Of a DNA stretch of 64,000 nt, positions 17,540-26,863 are shown piece after piece. A program made the position numbers and the translations under genes. The notes beneath the pieces are model-generated. The model was not told the origin of the DNA and did not search any database. It saw only the letters and a list, made by a program, of their open reading frames with translations. The stretch comes from Mucilaginibacter gossypiicola (GTDB lineage: Bacteria; Bacteroidota; Bacteroidia; Sphingobacteriales; Sphingobacteriaceae): positions 1 to 64,000 of the forward strand of contig NZ_FOCL01000010.1 of NCBI RefSeq assembly GCF_900110105.1. The letters run 5' to 3'. Positions within the stretch are counted from its first letter, which is position 1. Each line of letters begins with the position of its first letter.

Positions 17540-18922
17540 TTAATAGCCTTCATTTTGTACCAGGTTTTTATTAGCTAAAAGCTCGCGCTGTGGCACAGGA
17601 AAAACCAAGGCCGGCGAATTATATTGGACCGAACCTACCTTTTTAAGTTCTAATCGCTTAGCATCCTGGAGGGCAAACCCTTCAAAATGTAACTCAAGTA
17701 TCCGTTCCCTGATTATGTCGCCCAGTTTCACAGTCCCAATAGGCGTTGCACCGGCCCTTACCCTTATTTTATTCACATCTGCCGTTGGAGTTGCACCTAT
17801 AACGGTTCCATTACGAAAATTGCCTTCTGCACGGATCAAATACATTTCTGCTAAACGTACAACATGGGCATTACCTAATGAATTATTATATTTTTTGGTA
17901 CGATAATATAAAGGATTACCATCACCATCAGTTGTAGCAGTAAAAAACTTGCCCCTGCTGTCATTTGTGGCAAATGAATCGGCCACAAATGTTGTTTTAG
18001 CCCTTACATCTCCCCGGCCGCCAAAACCCGACGAAGCAAAATAAGTATTGAATGAGTTTACACCCTGCTGAGAGGTTACCTGTATAGCAAAAATATCTTC
18101 AGAAGTATTGTCGAAATGCGCTGCACTGGTACCGTTTGGAAACTCAGCTGCATATGTTGCATTTAAACTATAATTACCTGATGAGATTACATTATTAGCT
18201 TCAGTAACCGCTAAAGTATAATTTCCCTGTTGTAAATAAAGCCTCGCTAAAATAGCTTGCGCTGCGCCTTTGGTGGCCCTGAATGAATTCGTTTCGGGAA
18301 GTTTGGCTTCTGCATCGGTTAAATCACTTATCGCCTGGTCATATACAGCTTTAACCGTAGCCCGTGAAACATATGATGCATCACTAACCACTGTTGTTGG
18401 GGTCAGCACAATTGGCACCGCTAAATTCGAAGAAGGAGTACCATCATTGTAAGCTTTGCCATAAAGCCGTGCCAAATCAAAATACATTAAACCACGTATA
18501 AATTTAGCCTCACCCTCTGTCCTGTCCTTATCATCAGCAACAACCTTGTTTAAATTAGCCAACACGTTATTTGCCAAATTAATAACCTGGTATCCTCTGA
18601 GCCAGGTGTCTTGCACAAAACCGTTATCAACAAGAATCTTTTGGTTAACCATTTGGGTTAGCTCCTGGAAAGTACCCGTCCAATTGACGATTGTTTGGGT
18701 AGCCATAAGATCTGAGTACATAAATATATCACCAGCGTACAGATCTGATTGCGCCATTCTGTTATAGGTGCCTACAAGGGTACTTTGAACATCTTTTGCA
18801 GTCAATATAGCCTGGCTTTGATCAATGGAACCAGTAGGCTTTATATCGAGTGCTTTATTACACGCGGCTACGCTTACAGTAAGCGCAATTGCAGCAGTAT
18901 ATAAAAAATATTTTCTTTTCAT
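17540..18922 (-). CDS. RagB/SusD family outer-membrane lipoprotein
   Basis: This 460-residue nutrient-binding lipoprotein has a lipobox at VAAC (Cys21). Its SusD features are the early DIKPTGSIDQSQAI stretch, TPR-like helices (GEAKFIRGLMYFDLARLYG), and the C-terminal LAEMYLIRAEGNFRNG, IRERILELHFEGFALQDAKRL and PVPQRELLANKNLVQNEGY motifs. It forms the lid of the SusC transporter encoded 16 bp upstream. No glycan-active enzyme flanks the pair, so the ligand is unknown; peptides are as possible as glycans. Confidence 0.94.
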   Translation of the reverse strand: MKRKYFLYTAAIALTVSVAACNKALDIKPTGSIDQSQAILTAKDVQSTLVGTYNRMAQSDLYAGDIFMYSDLMATQTIVNWTGTFQELTQMVNQKILVDNGFVQDTWLRGYQVINLANNVLANLNKVVADDKDRTEGEAKFIRGLMYFDLARLYGKAYNDGTPSSNLAVPIVLTPTTVVSDASYVSRATVKAVYDQAISDLTDAEAKLPETNSFRATKGAAQAILARLYLQQGNYTLAVTEANNVISSGNYSLNATYAAEFPNGTSAAHFDNTSEDIFAIQVTSQQGVNSFNTYFASSGFGGRGDVRAKTTFVADSFATNDSRGKFFTATTDGDGNPLYYRTKKYNNSLGNAHVVRLAEMYLIRAEGNFRNGTVIGATPTADVNKIRVRAGATPIGTVKLGDIIRERILELHFEGFALQDAKRLELKKVGSVQYNSPALVFPVPQRELLANKNLVQNEGY

Positions 18923-18938
18923 TTCAGTAATTTTAATG

Positions 18939-21900
18939 TTATAAACCTACGTTAATACCAAATGTGATTGTGCGTGGCTGAGGAGCCGAGTAAAAGTCAA
19001 CACCCAGGTTAATATTACCTGCCTGGTAATCGGAGTTAACCTCGGGGTCCCATCCTTTATATTTGGTAATTAAAAATAAGTTATATGCATTTGCAAACAC
19101 CCTCACTTTTTGTAATCCCAGCTTACTTATCGCTTTTTTAGGTAAGGTATATCCTAATGTTGCCGTTTTTAAACGTACATAAGAACCGCTTGATAAATAC
19201 CGGCTTGACGGACTAACACCATTACCGTAAAACAACCTTGGCTCGGGTACATCGGTGATATCACCAGGTTTATCCCAATATTTTAACTGATCAACAGTTT
19301 GGTTATCGAAACCGTTACCAGCACTTGAGCTCATGTATTGGCCCGCACTATTGTATATTTTATTACCAAAAGATCCCTGAAAAGTGAATGATAAGTCAAT
19401 ACCCATATAACTAAATGAGTTAGTAAAGCCACCAATATACTTAGGTGTTGGATTACCCAATACCACATTTTGTGCAGCATTAAAATCACTTGTTTTGGTG
19501 CGATCAAGACTGCCATTGGCTTGTTTGGTATTCAGATAGTACAAAGCATCGCCATTGGCTGGGTCAACACCCGCATATTCACGGCCGTAAAACACACCTA
19601 TTGGCTGCCCTTCAATTACACGGTTTAAATCATTTGTTCCTAAAACCTGCCCATTAACATAAGTTATTATATTTTTATTATAGGCAGCGTTTAAAGAGCT
19701 TGTCCATTTAAATTTACCCACAAAAATATCGCCCGATAACTCAAGCTCAAAACCATGGTTGGATAACTTACCCAAATTTTGAACTTGTGTTGAAGAAGGT
19801 ATACCTGTTGGGTTGGCTACTCCCAAAGTTCCCGGAAGATTGACATTCAATAATAAATCGCGGGTATTTTTCTTGTAATATTCAAACGTGCCGGACAGGC
19901 GATTATCAAAAAATCCAAAATCGACACCAAAATCAAGTTGTGCAGTTGTTTCCCACTTCAAATTAGGATTACTGATCTGTGTAAATTGCTGACCCGCTGT
20001 TCCGTTATAATTTGCAGGAGCAAACAAGCCTAAAGAAGGGAAATTACCTATTTCGGCGTTACCTGTTAAACCATAACTGGCCCTTAATTTCAAGTTGCTG
20101 ATCAACTTACTATCTTTTAAGAAATCCTCCTGAGACAGGATCCATCCCGCTGAACCTGAAGGGAAAAAGCCGTAACGATGATTAGGCCCAAATCTTGATG
20201 AACCATCGGTCCTGGCACTTCCCGAAACCAAATATTTTCCTTTATAAGCATAGTTGGCCCTAAAGAAATAAGAAAGGAAACTGAAGCCGGTACTCAAAGA
20301 AGAACCATCGGTTTTCACTGCCGCAGCCGACAGCTTTTTATAAGCATCAGACGGAAACTGATTTCCCTGGATGTCATTACCTGTAGTTGTTGATTTTTGG
20401 TAACTTGTACCCAAAACCATATCAAGTGAATGATCTGTGCCGAACAGCGTTTTATAGCTGAAATAATTATTAGTGTTATAATTTAAAACCTGTGTAGTTG
20501 TGTTTTCGCCAAATCCATTGTCAGTGGCGGTATTACGAAAAGTCAACGCTCCGAAATAGCTATCTTCAGCCTGGTTCAATTGATCTATGCCAAATTCCGA
20601 GCGGAAAGTAAGTCCCTTAACTATATCCCAGTTGGCATAAACATTACCTATTGTACGGTAAACGTTAGCTTTGTAAAAAGCATTATTTTTACTGATCAAA
20701 GGATTATAATACAGTGGAAAATCTTCTGCTTCGCCTGGTAAGGTACCGCTTATTAAACCGCTACGAGGGTCAATTACCGGCGTAATTGGTGATAGGGCAA
20801 CGATTTGCAATGGTGTGCTAAATGCGTTATCGTTGGATACCCTGTCGTTGATGGTATTGGCGAAGCTAAGGTTCATACCTATGCTTAGCTTTTTATCCAT
20901 TTTAGTATCCAGGTTTAATCTTCCCGAATATCTTTTAAAGTGGTTACCTATTAATATACCTGTTTGATCAAGATACTGGCCGCCTAAATAGTAGGTGGTT
21001 TTTTCGTTACCACCTGATATATTGAGATCATATTGTTGTTGCGGGGCGCTCTGAAAAGCCTCTCTTTCCCAGTTTGTGTTGATCTTACCGGTTTTCCAAT
21101 CATCTGTGCCGGCAGATAAAAAAGTAAGGTTATCCTCAACATATGACTTATAATCGGCTAAGGCATCATCAAGTGTATCATAGTCGCCATTTGCAAAGTC
21201 CTGTTTAGCGGCACCAACGCCTGCACGTTCTTCAATCTGAACAAATTGCTTTGCGTTCAGGAAATCCCTGTGTCTTGAAGGATTGCTTTTGCCATATTGA
21301 GCAGTAAAGTTAATTTTAGCACTGCCGGCCTTTCCTTTTTTTGTGGTGATTACCACTACACCGTTTGAAGCACGTGCACCATATATGGCAGATGCAGAAG
21401 CATCTTTCAGCACCTGTATCGACTCTATATCATTAAAGTTAAGATCGGCAAGCGGGCTTGTTGCAGCTGAAGTACTTGAAAGGTCATTAGTGGTGATAGG
21501 CACACCATCCATAATATAAAGCGGCTGGGTACCTGCAGATACAGACGACGTACCACGAACACTTATCTTGATACCCTGTCCAAGCTTTCCATTATCAGCC
21601 TGAACCAAAACACCAGCCGCCCTACCTTGTATGGCTTGTTCAACAGATGTTGTTGGTATACCTTCTATCTCTTTTGAAGTTACAGATGCAATAGACCCTG
21701 TAATATTAGCCTTCTTTTGCGTACCGTAACCAACCACCACAACTTCTGTCAGCTGCTTTGAATCACTTGTTAGCTGAGCATCAACAACGTTACCGCTAAT
21801 TGGTTGCTCGGCAAGTTTATAACCTAAAAAATTAAATGCTAAAACTTTTGCAGTGGCCGGTACGCTAAGCTTATACCCGCCATTAATATCGGTTTGGGTG

Positions 21901-22055
21901 CCCAATCCGGTAACTCCTTTTACGGTTACGCTTACCCCTGGTAAGGGCGAGCCGTCTTTCTGATCTGTTACTTTACCTGTAATAACCCGGTTTTGAGCAA
22001 AACCAAAGGCAACACAAGTACATAACAACAGGATTGTTAGTAGATGTTTCTTCAT
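18939..22055 (-). CDS. SusC/RagA family TonB-dependent outer-membrane transporter
   Basis: This 1038-residue receptor has a signal peptide ending near GFAQ, an N-terminal carboxypeptidase-like regulatory domain (GKVTDQKDGSPLPGVSVTVKG), the SusC signature EVVVVGYGTQKKANITGSIA, a plug domain (about 110-230, PLYIMDGVPI and IYGARASNGVVVITTKKGK), and a 22-strand-type barrel ending TFGINVGL. It imports a ligand bound by the SusD partner, energised by TonB/ExbBD such as those at 43-46 kb. No anti-sigma-interacting STN domain, sigma factor or anti-sigma gene is visible, so its control is unknown. Confidence 0.95.
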   Translation of the reverse strand: MKKHLLTILLLCTCVAFGFAQNRVITGKVTDQKDGSPLPGVSVTVKGVTGLGTQTDINGGYKLSVPATAKVLAFNFLGYKLAEQPISGNVVDAQLTSDSKQLTEVVVVGYGTQKKANITGSIASVTSKEIEGIPTTSVEQAIQGRAAGVLVQADNGKLGQGIKISVRGTSSVSAGTQPLYIMDGVPITTNDLSSTSAATSPLADLNFNDIESIQVLKDASASAIYGARASNGVVVITTKKGKAGSAKINFTAQYGKSNPSRHRDFLNAKQFVQIEERAGVGAAKQDFANGDYDTLDDALADYKSYVEDNLTFLSAGTDDWKTGKINTNWEREAFQSAPQQQYDLNISGGNEKTTYYLGGQYLDQTGILIGNHFKRYSGRLNLDTKMDKKLSIGMNLSFANTINDRVSNDNAFSTPLQIVALSPITPVIDPRSGLISGTLPGEAEDFPLYYNPLISKNNAFYKANVYRTIGNVYANWDIVKGLTFRSEFGIDQLNQAEDSYFGALTFRNTATDNGFGENTTTQVLNYNTNNYFSYKTLFGTDHSLDMVLGTSYQKSTTTGNDIQGNQFPSDAYKKLSAAAVKTDGSSLSTGFSFLSYFFRANYAYKGKYLVSGSARTDGSSRFGPNHRYGFFPSGSAGWILSQEDFLKDSKLISNLKLRASYGLTGNAEIGNFPSLGLFAPANYNGTAGQQFTQISNPNLKWETTAQLDFGVDFGFFDNRLSGTFEYYKKNTRDLLLNVNLPGTLGVANPTGIPSSTQVQNLGKLSNHGFELELSGDIFVGKFKWTSSLNAAYNKNIITYVNGQVLGTNDLNRVIEGQPIGVFYGREYAGVDPANGDALYYLNTKQANGSLDRTKTSDFNAAQNVVLGNPTPKYIGGFTNSFSYMGIDLSFTFQGSFGNKIYNSAGQYMSSSAGNGFDNQTVDQLKYWDKPGDITDVPEPRLFYGNGVSPSSRYLSSGSYVRLKTATLGYTLPKKAISKLGLQKVRVFANAYNLFLITKYKGWDPEVNSDYQAGNINLGVDFYSAPQPRTITFGINVGL

Positions 22056-22183
22056 AAAAGTTAATATTGTTAATTAAGAAAGTAAGTTCGTAAAAAAAAT
22101 ATGCAGAAACAACAAAAACCTTAAAATTACGTTGCGTTCCTTACAAAAATGTTATTATCGCACATTTAAACAATAACGGTAAG

Positions 22184-22684
22184 TTAAAACAACATTAAAA
22201 TCTGCCCTTTTTCAACTTTATCACCGGGCTTTATTAATGTCTTTTCAACTGTTACATCGGCCGGTGCTTTGATAATGTTTTCCATTTTCATAGCCTCAAG
22301 CACAAAAAGATTGTCGCCCTTTTTAACGACATCTCCCTTATTTACAAATACTTTAAGAACCAGGCCCGGCATGGGGGCTTTGATTTCGCTGATCCTGGCA
22401 CTGTTTAAATCACTAAACCCAAGCTTATCAAGCAGTATATCAAACTGATCTTTAGCGGTAACGTTATACAGGTGATTATTAACTTTTATTTCAGCTGTTT
22501 TTTCGTTACCGTTAAAATTAATTACCTCCACGTTATACGAACGGTTGTTTTCAATAACATGGTAAACACCTGGTTTTATCTGTTTGATATCAGCGTTTTT
22601 CCCTTCCCCGTTAATAAGCAATCCCGCCGCGGCTGTTCTCCCGGTTTCAATACTATAGTGGTCATTAATACTGAATTTATACAT
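22184..22684 (-). CDS. Biotin carboxyl carrier-type protein
   Basis: In this 166-residue protein the C-terminal 75 residues form a biotinyl domain with EAMKMEN, so Lys133 should be biotinylated. PMPGLVLKVFVNKGDVVKKG is the matching first half of the domain. The N-terminal part (about 1-90) is the small beta region seen in acyl-CoA carboxylase carrier proteins of Bacteroidota. No biotin carboxylase or carboxyltransferase gene is adjacent, so the partner enzyme must lie elsewhere. Propionyl- or acetyl-CoA carboxylase and oxaloacetate decarboxylase are all possible. Confidence 0.85.
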   Translation of the reverse strand: MYKFSINDHYSIETGRTAAAGLLINGEGKNADIKQIKPGVYHVIENNRSYNVEVINFNGNEKTAEIKVNNHLYNVTAKDQFDILLDKLGFSDLNSARISEIKAPMPGLVLKVFVNKGDVVKKGDNLFVLEAMKMENIIKAPADVTVEKTLIKPGDKVEKGQILMLF

Positions 22685-22846
22685 AGGCTTTAGATTTGAA
22701 GATAAGCGGTTTATATATTATTGTTTAGGGATTGGTATAAAGCTAAACATATTATTATTAACCACAAAGGTTCAATAAGCAAAGCAAACCCTAAATTGAC
22801 AGTTTTAAGAAAAAATCACCGCGAAGGACGAGAGTAATAAGGATAC

Positions 22847-23512
22847 CTATTGAGTGAAGATATACTGAATTAAATTTGCGCCCATTTTAAGGGCTTTTTG
22901 GCGGGCTTCCTGGGTATCGCCTGCGTAGGTACCATAATCTTCCCAACCGTTGCCTAAATCGCACTCATAGGTGTAAAAACAAACCAATCTGCCTTTGTAT
23001 ATCAATCCAAAACCTTGTGCACGCTTACCATCGTGTTCGTGAATTTTGGGCAGACCATTCGGGAAGTCATATTTTTGATGGTAAATGGGATGATTAACCG
23101 GTAACTCAACAAAATCCAGCTCGGGGAACACCTTCTTCATCTGCGGGCGAATATATTGATCAAGCCCATAGTTGTCATCGATATGCAAAAAGCCACCACC
23201 TGTAAGGTATTTGCGCAGGTTACGGGCTTCCTGATCGGAGAAAATCACGTTACCATGGCCCGTCATAAACGTAAAGGGATAATTAAATAATGAAGCACTG
23301 CCTACTTCAACCACCTCATCATCGTCGTCGAAATTGGTTTTCAGGTTTTCATTACAAAACTTAATCAGGTTAGGCAAGGCTGTACGGTCGCCATACCAAT
23401 CGCCTCCGCCGCTGTATTTGAGGCGGGCAATTTTATAGGCAGGGGCATTAAAGCTGCTCATTGCCATAGCCGCAAACAAAACAACCAATGCTAAGCTTAT
23501 CCTTTTCATCAC
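22847..23512 (-). CDS. DUF4159 domain-containing exported protein
   Basis: This 221-residue protein has an N-terminal signal peptide (MMKRISLALVVLFAAMAMSS). The body matches DUF4159 as I know it: KIARLKYSGGGDWYGDRTALPNL, FTFMTGHGNVIFSDQEARNL, LTGGGFLHIDDNYG, and DFVELPVNHPIYHQKYDF. The fold resembles glutamine amidotransferase-like ThuA domains; the role is unknown, and in this phylum the family often sits near gliding or aerotolerance genes. Its start overlaps the rsmE stop by 4 bp (ATGA), so the two are co-translated. Confidence 0.88.
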   Translation of the reverse strand: MMKRISLALVVLFAAMAMSSFNAPAYKIARLKYSGGGDWYGDRTALPNLIKFCNENLKTNFDDDDEVVEVGSASLFNYPFTFMTGHGNVIFSDQEARNLRKYLTGGGFLHIDDNYGLDQYIRPQMKKVFPELDFVELPVNHPIYHQKYDFPNGLPKIHEHDGKRAQGFGLIYKGRLVCFYTYECDLGNGWEDYGTYAGDTQEARQKALKMGANLIQYIFTQ

Positions 23513-24216
23513 CTGTTTAAAAAGTTCGCCTCAAAGCAAGCCTCCAACGCGGCGGTCTCCGTACGCAGGCGGCTTGTGCCTAAAGATATTGGTTTAAACC
23601 CATTTTGTAAAGCCTTATCAATCTCTGCAGGAGCAAAATCACCTTCAGGACCTATCAGTATTAAATAACGCCCCTGCGGGGCTATTTCGTCTTTTAAGGC
23701 AAATTTCTCACCCGGTTCGCAATGAGCTATAAATTTTTGTCCGTCAAAAGGTTTATCGAGTAGTTGACTTAGTGTTAAAGGCTCGTTTAATAGCGGGTGA
23801 TACGCTTTCAGAGATTGTTTTATGGCGGCCGTGATAATTTTGTTCAAGCGCTCTACCTTAGCTTCCTTGCGTTCTGATCGCTGCGCAATGATCAATGACA
23901 CTTCATCGATACCGATCTCTGTAGCTTTTTCCAAAAACCATTCCAAACGTTCGATATTTTTGGTTGGCGCTACCGCGATGTGCAGGTAATGATTGCGTTT
24001 TTCAAACCCGGTGGTTACCGATGTTATTTTAAGAATGGTGCGCTTTGGATGTGCATCATGGATCAGGGCGGTATATAACCCTCCCCTTCCGTCAATCAAC
24101 TGCACTTCGTTGCCTGTTTCCAGGCGCAGCACACGTATAGCATGTTTGCTTTCTTCTTCGCTCAGAAAGTATTGGGGATGCGAGGCATCAATATCAGGAG
24201 TGTAAAAAAGTTGCAT
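23509..24216 (-). CDS. rsmE: 16S rRNA (uracil-1498-N3)-methyltransferase
   Basis: This 235-residue SPOUT-class enzyme should methylate U1498 of 16S rRNA with SAM. The N-terminal PUA-like part includes HAIRVLRLETGNEVQLIDGRG. The knotted C-terminal SAM site has LILIGPEGDFAPAEID and LGTSRLRTETAA, both family signatures. It lies 14 bp past the CBS-domain gene and overlaps the DUF4159 gene by 4 bp. Confidence 0.95.
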   Translation of the reverse strand: MQLFYTPDIDASHPQYFLSEEESKHAIRVLRLETGNEVQLIDGRGGLYTALIHDAHPKRTILKITSVTTGFEKRNHYLHIAVAPTKNIERLEWFLEKATEIGIDEVSLIIAQRSERKEAKVERLNKIITAAIKQSLKAYHPLLNEPLTLSQLLDKPFDGQKFIAHCEPGEKFALKDEIAPQGRYLILIGPEGDFAPAEIDKALQNGFKPISLGTSRLRTETAALEACFEANFLNR

Positions 24217-24230
24217 TATAGATAAGCAGA

Positions 24231-25571
24231 TTAATGTAAATCTACTGTATCTTCTTCATTTATCAGTAATTCGAGTTTAACTGATTCAATATTCTGGTCA
24301 GATTTTTTCAGTACGGTGATGTTATAGCCGTTTGATTCCTTTTGTTCGCCAACATCAGGGATTTTACCAAAAATATCCCCAAGCCAGCCCGATACGGTGT
24401 CAAAGTCGCCATCTTCAGGTAAGTCATGAGGTAAATGCTCATTCACATCATAAATAGATGCAAGGGCGTTTACAACAAACTCACGCTCATTGATCTTCTC
24501 AACTATAGGCTTTTCTTCATCATACTCATCCTGAATCTCCCCTACGAGTTCTTCTACTATATCTTCCAGCGTAACCATGCCGGCGGTACCGCCAAATTCA
24601 TCAAGCACAATGGCTATCTGAATACGCTTTTGCTGCAGCTCGGCCATCAGATCGTTAATCTTTTTTGTTTCGGGGATGAAATACGGCTTGCGAATAATAT
24701 CTTTCAGTACAATCTCCTCATTACGGGCCAATAAGGGTAAAATATCTTTGGCATGTACAATACCGATGATCTTATCTATTACATCGTCATAAACCGGCAT
24801 CCGCGAGTAGCCTTCATTAATGATCATATCCAGCAACTCTTCCTTGGTTGAGGCAATATCCACGCCCGAGATCTTGGTACGCGGTACCATAATGTTTTTT
24901 ACCACCCGCTCGTTAAAATCAAACACATTCTGGATAAGTTCGTGTTCATTAGAGTCGAGCGCACCAGTTTCTTTACCCTGCTCCAGCAGATATTGCAGCT
25001 CTTCAGAACTGTGATGGGTTTCGCCACCTTCAACAGCACTTATGCCCAATAATTTTAAGATAAAATTGGCAAAGTTATTAAGCACCCATATAAATGGCCT
25101 GAAAACAACAAAGAAGAACCTGAGCGGCAAGGAAACAGCCATTACCGTACGTACCGATTTTTGGATAGCCAGCGATTTGGGCGCAAGCTCGCCAAAAACT
25201 ATATGCATAATGGTAATAACGCTAAAAGCTAAGATATGACTGGCCGTAATATAACCCTGAGAAAGTGTGATCCCCACAGCCAGGAAAGCCCGGATCACGA
25301 GATTGGTGGCAACCTCTTCGCCCACTACACCGAGTGCCAGTGAAGCAATGGTAATACCCAGCTGCGTGGCAGCCAGGTATCCATCTAAATTATGCAGTAT
25401 GCCACGGGCAACTTTGGCTACGCCGCTGCCCCCTTTGGCTTTAATTTCAATTTGCGAACCCCGAACCCTCACCATGGCAAACTCTGCAGCTACAAAGAAG
25501 CCATTGAGTAAAACCAAAAATATGGTAGCGAAAATGTAAAATAAACTAATCTCGTAATGTGCGGGGTCCAT
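24231..25571 (-). CDS. CNNM/CorC-type (HlyC) CBS-domain transporter
   Basis: In this 446-residue inner-membrane protein an N-terminal DUF21/CNNM region (about 1-190) has three or four membrane segments and GYLAATQLGITIASLALGVV. A pair of CBS domains follows (about 215-335; NIMVPRTKISGVD, YSRMPVYDDVIDKIIGIVHAKD, IVLDEFGGTAGMVTLEDIVEELVGEI). A CorC_HlyC domain (about 350-440) ends it. Relatives handle Mg2+ or cobalt efflux; in Bacteroidota similar proteins include GldE, so gliding involvement is possible. The 6-bp gap to ppa suggests one transcript. Confidence 0.9.
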   Translation of the reverse strand: MDPAHYEISLFYIFATIFLVLLNGFFVAAEFAMVRVRGSQIEIKAKGGSGVAKVARGILHNLDGYLAATQLGITIASLALGVVGEEVATNLVIRAFLAVGITLSQGYITASHILAFSVITIMHIVFGELAPKSLAIQKSVRTVMAVSLPLRFFFVVFRPFIWVLNNFANFILKLLGISAVEGGETHHSSEELQYLLEQGKETGALDSNEHELIQNVFDFNERVVKNIMVPRTKISGVDIASTKEELLDMIINEGYSRMPVYDDVIDKIIGIVHAKDILPLLARNEEIVLKDIIRKPYFIPETKKINDLMAELQQKRIQIAIVLDEFGGTAGMVTLEDIVEELVGEIQDEYDEEKPIVEKINEREFVVNALASIYDVNEHLPHDLPEDGDFDTVSGWLGDIFGKIPDVGEQKESNGYNITVLKKSDQNIESVKLELLINEEDTVDLH

Positions 25572-25577
25572 TTATTT

Positions 25578-26126
25578 TTATGATTGATACACTGGGAACG
25601 TCGACTTATACAGCTCCAAACTCTCGGTTATTACTTTATGTGCATAACGTACACCTAACAAATGTTCGATAGTAACGTTTTTGCCTTCCAATTTTTTATA
25701 ATCTTTGAAGAAACGAACAATTTCAGTCATTGCATGCGGAGGCAATTCATTTAAGTCGTTAATGTAATTTACCGACATGTCATTCTTAGCCACAGCTATG
25801 ATCTTATCGTCCTGCTCACCATTGTCAACCATGTGCATTACACCTACAACCTTTGCTTCGATGATAGACATAGGGAAAACGTCAATTGAGCAAAGTACAA
25901 GGATATCCAGCGGGTCTTTATCATCGCAATAAGTTTGAGGAATAAAGCCGTAGTTAGCCGGGTACATTACAGATGAAAACAACACACGATCAAGCTTTAA
26001 CAAGCCCGATTCTTTATCTATTTCATATTTCGCTTTTGAACCTTTTGGAATTTCAATGATAGCGTTTACTACTTCAGGAATATTATCACCTGGAGAAACC
26101 TGGTGCCATGGATGTAGAGTACTCAT
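25578..26126 (-). CDS. ppa: Inorganic pyrophosphatase (family I)
   Basis: This 182-residue soluble enzyme hydrolyses pyrophosphate to phosphate with Mg2+. It has the family I hallmarks KYEIDKESGLLKLDRVL, YPANYGFIPQTYCDDKDPLDILVL (metal-binding aspartates in DDKDPLD) and the later DNGEQDDKIIAVAK. Length is typical. It lies between dedA and the CBS-protein gene, all on the minus strand. Confidence 0.96.
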   Translation of the reverse strand: MSTLHPWHQVSPGDNIPEVVNAIIEIPKGSKAKYEIDKESGLLKLDRVLFSSVMYPANYGFIPQTYCDDKDPLDILVLCSIDVFPMSIIEAKVVGVMHMVDNGEQDDKIIAVAKNDMSVNYINDLNELPPHAMTEIVRFFKDYKKLEGKNVTIEHLLGVRYAHKVITESLELYKSTFPVYQS

Positions 26127-26163
26127 TTATCTTTATTAAAATTATAATATATAAAATTATTAA

Positions 26164-26808
26164 CTAATCTGTATTCTCGTTTTTTTCACGAAACTGCTTC
26201 TTTACGTAAGCAATAACCAGCGGAATTGTTGTAACTACAATCAACCCAAGTATAATATATTGCAAATAGTCTTTTAATTGAGGAAACTTTCGCCCTAAAA
26301 AAAAGCCGCTTAAAGTAAATACACAAACCCAGGTTACGCTGCCGATAAGGTTATAAACCGAAAACTTTTTGATATCAACCTTAACAACTCCTGCAAATAT
26401 AGGAGCAAATGTTCTAACAATAGGGAAAAATCTCCCTAAAATAAGCGCCATCCCTCCATGCTTGTTGTAAAACTCGCTGGCCAGCACCACGTAGCGGCGC
26501 TTGAAAAAAAGCGAGTCGTTTTTATTGAACAATACAGGCCCCGTTCGGTAACCAAACCAATAACCTGTAAAATTGCCTAATATGCCGGCCCCGATCAACG
26601 ATAATACCAGCGTAGTTATCGAAACATCAACCTTACCAGCGGCGCACAATAAACCAGCCATAAACAGCAGATAGTCGCCAGGCAAAAAGAAACCAAAGAA
26701 TAAACCAGTTTCAGCAAAAACAACAATAAGCAGGAGATAAAAACCACCCCTGCTTATTATGGATTGAGCGTCCGTTAAATTTTGAAGGTATTCCCAAAAA
26801 CTTTCCAT
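26164..26808 (-). CDS. DedA / VTT-domain membrane protein
   Basis: This 214-residue inner-membrane protein belongs to the DedA family. Conserved elements are ETGLFFGFFLPGDYLLFMAG, the GNFTGYWFGYRTG re-entrant region, and GRFFPIVRTFAPIFAGV with the functional arginine. Members act as lipid (undecaprenyl phosphate) flippases or affect membrane homeostasis. It begins 55 bp after nuoN and may be a tail gene of the nuo transcript, which is inference only. Confidence 0.9.
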   Translation of the reverse strand: MESFWEYLQNLTDAQSIISRGGFYLLLIVVFAETGLFFGFFLPGDYLLFMAGLLCAAGKVDVSITTLVLSLIGAGILGNFTGYWFGYRTGPVLFNKNDSLFFKRRYVVLASEFYNKHGGMALILGRFFPIVRTFAPIFAGVVKVDIKKFSVYNLIGSVTWVCVFTLSGFFLGRKFPQLKDYLQYIILGLIVVTTIPLVIAYVKKQFREKNENTD

Positions 26809-26863
26809 TCACTATATCTGTAAAACTACAAATATTATATCAATTTGCAGTTATGAATACCGA

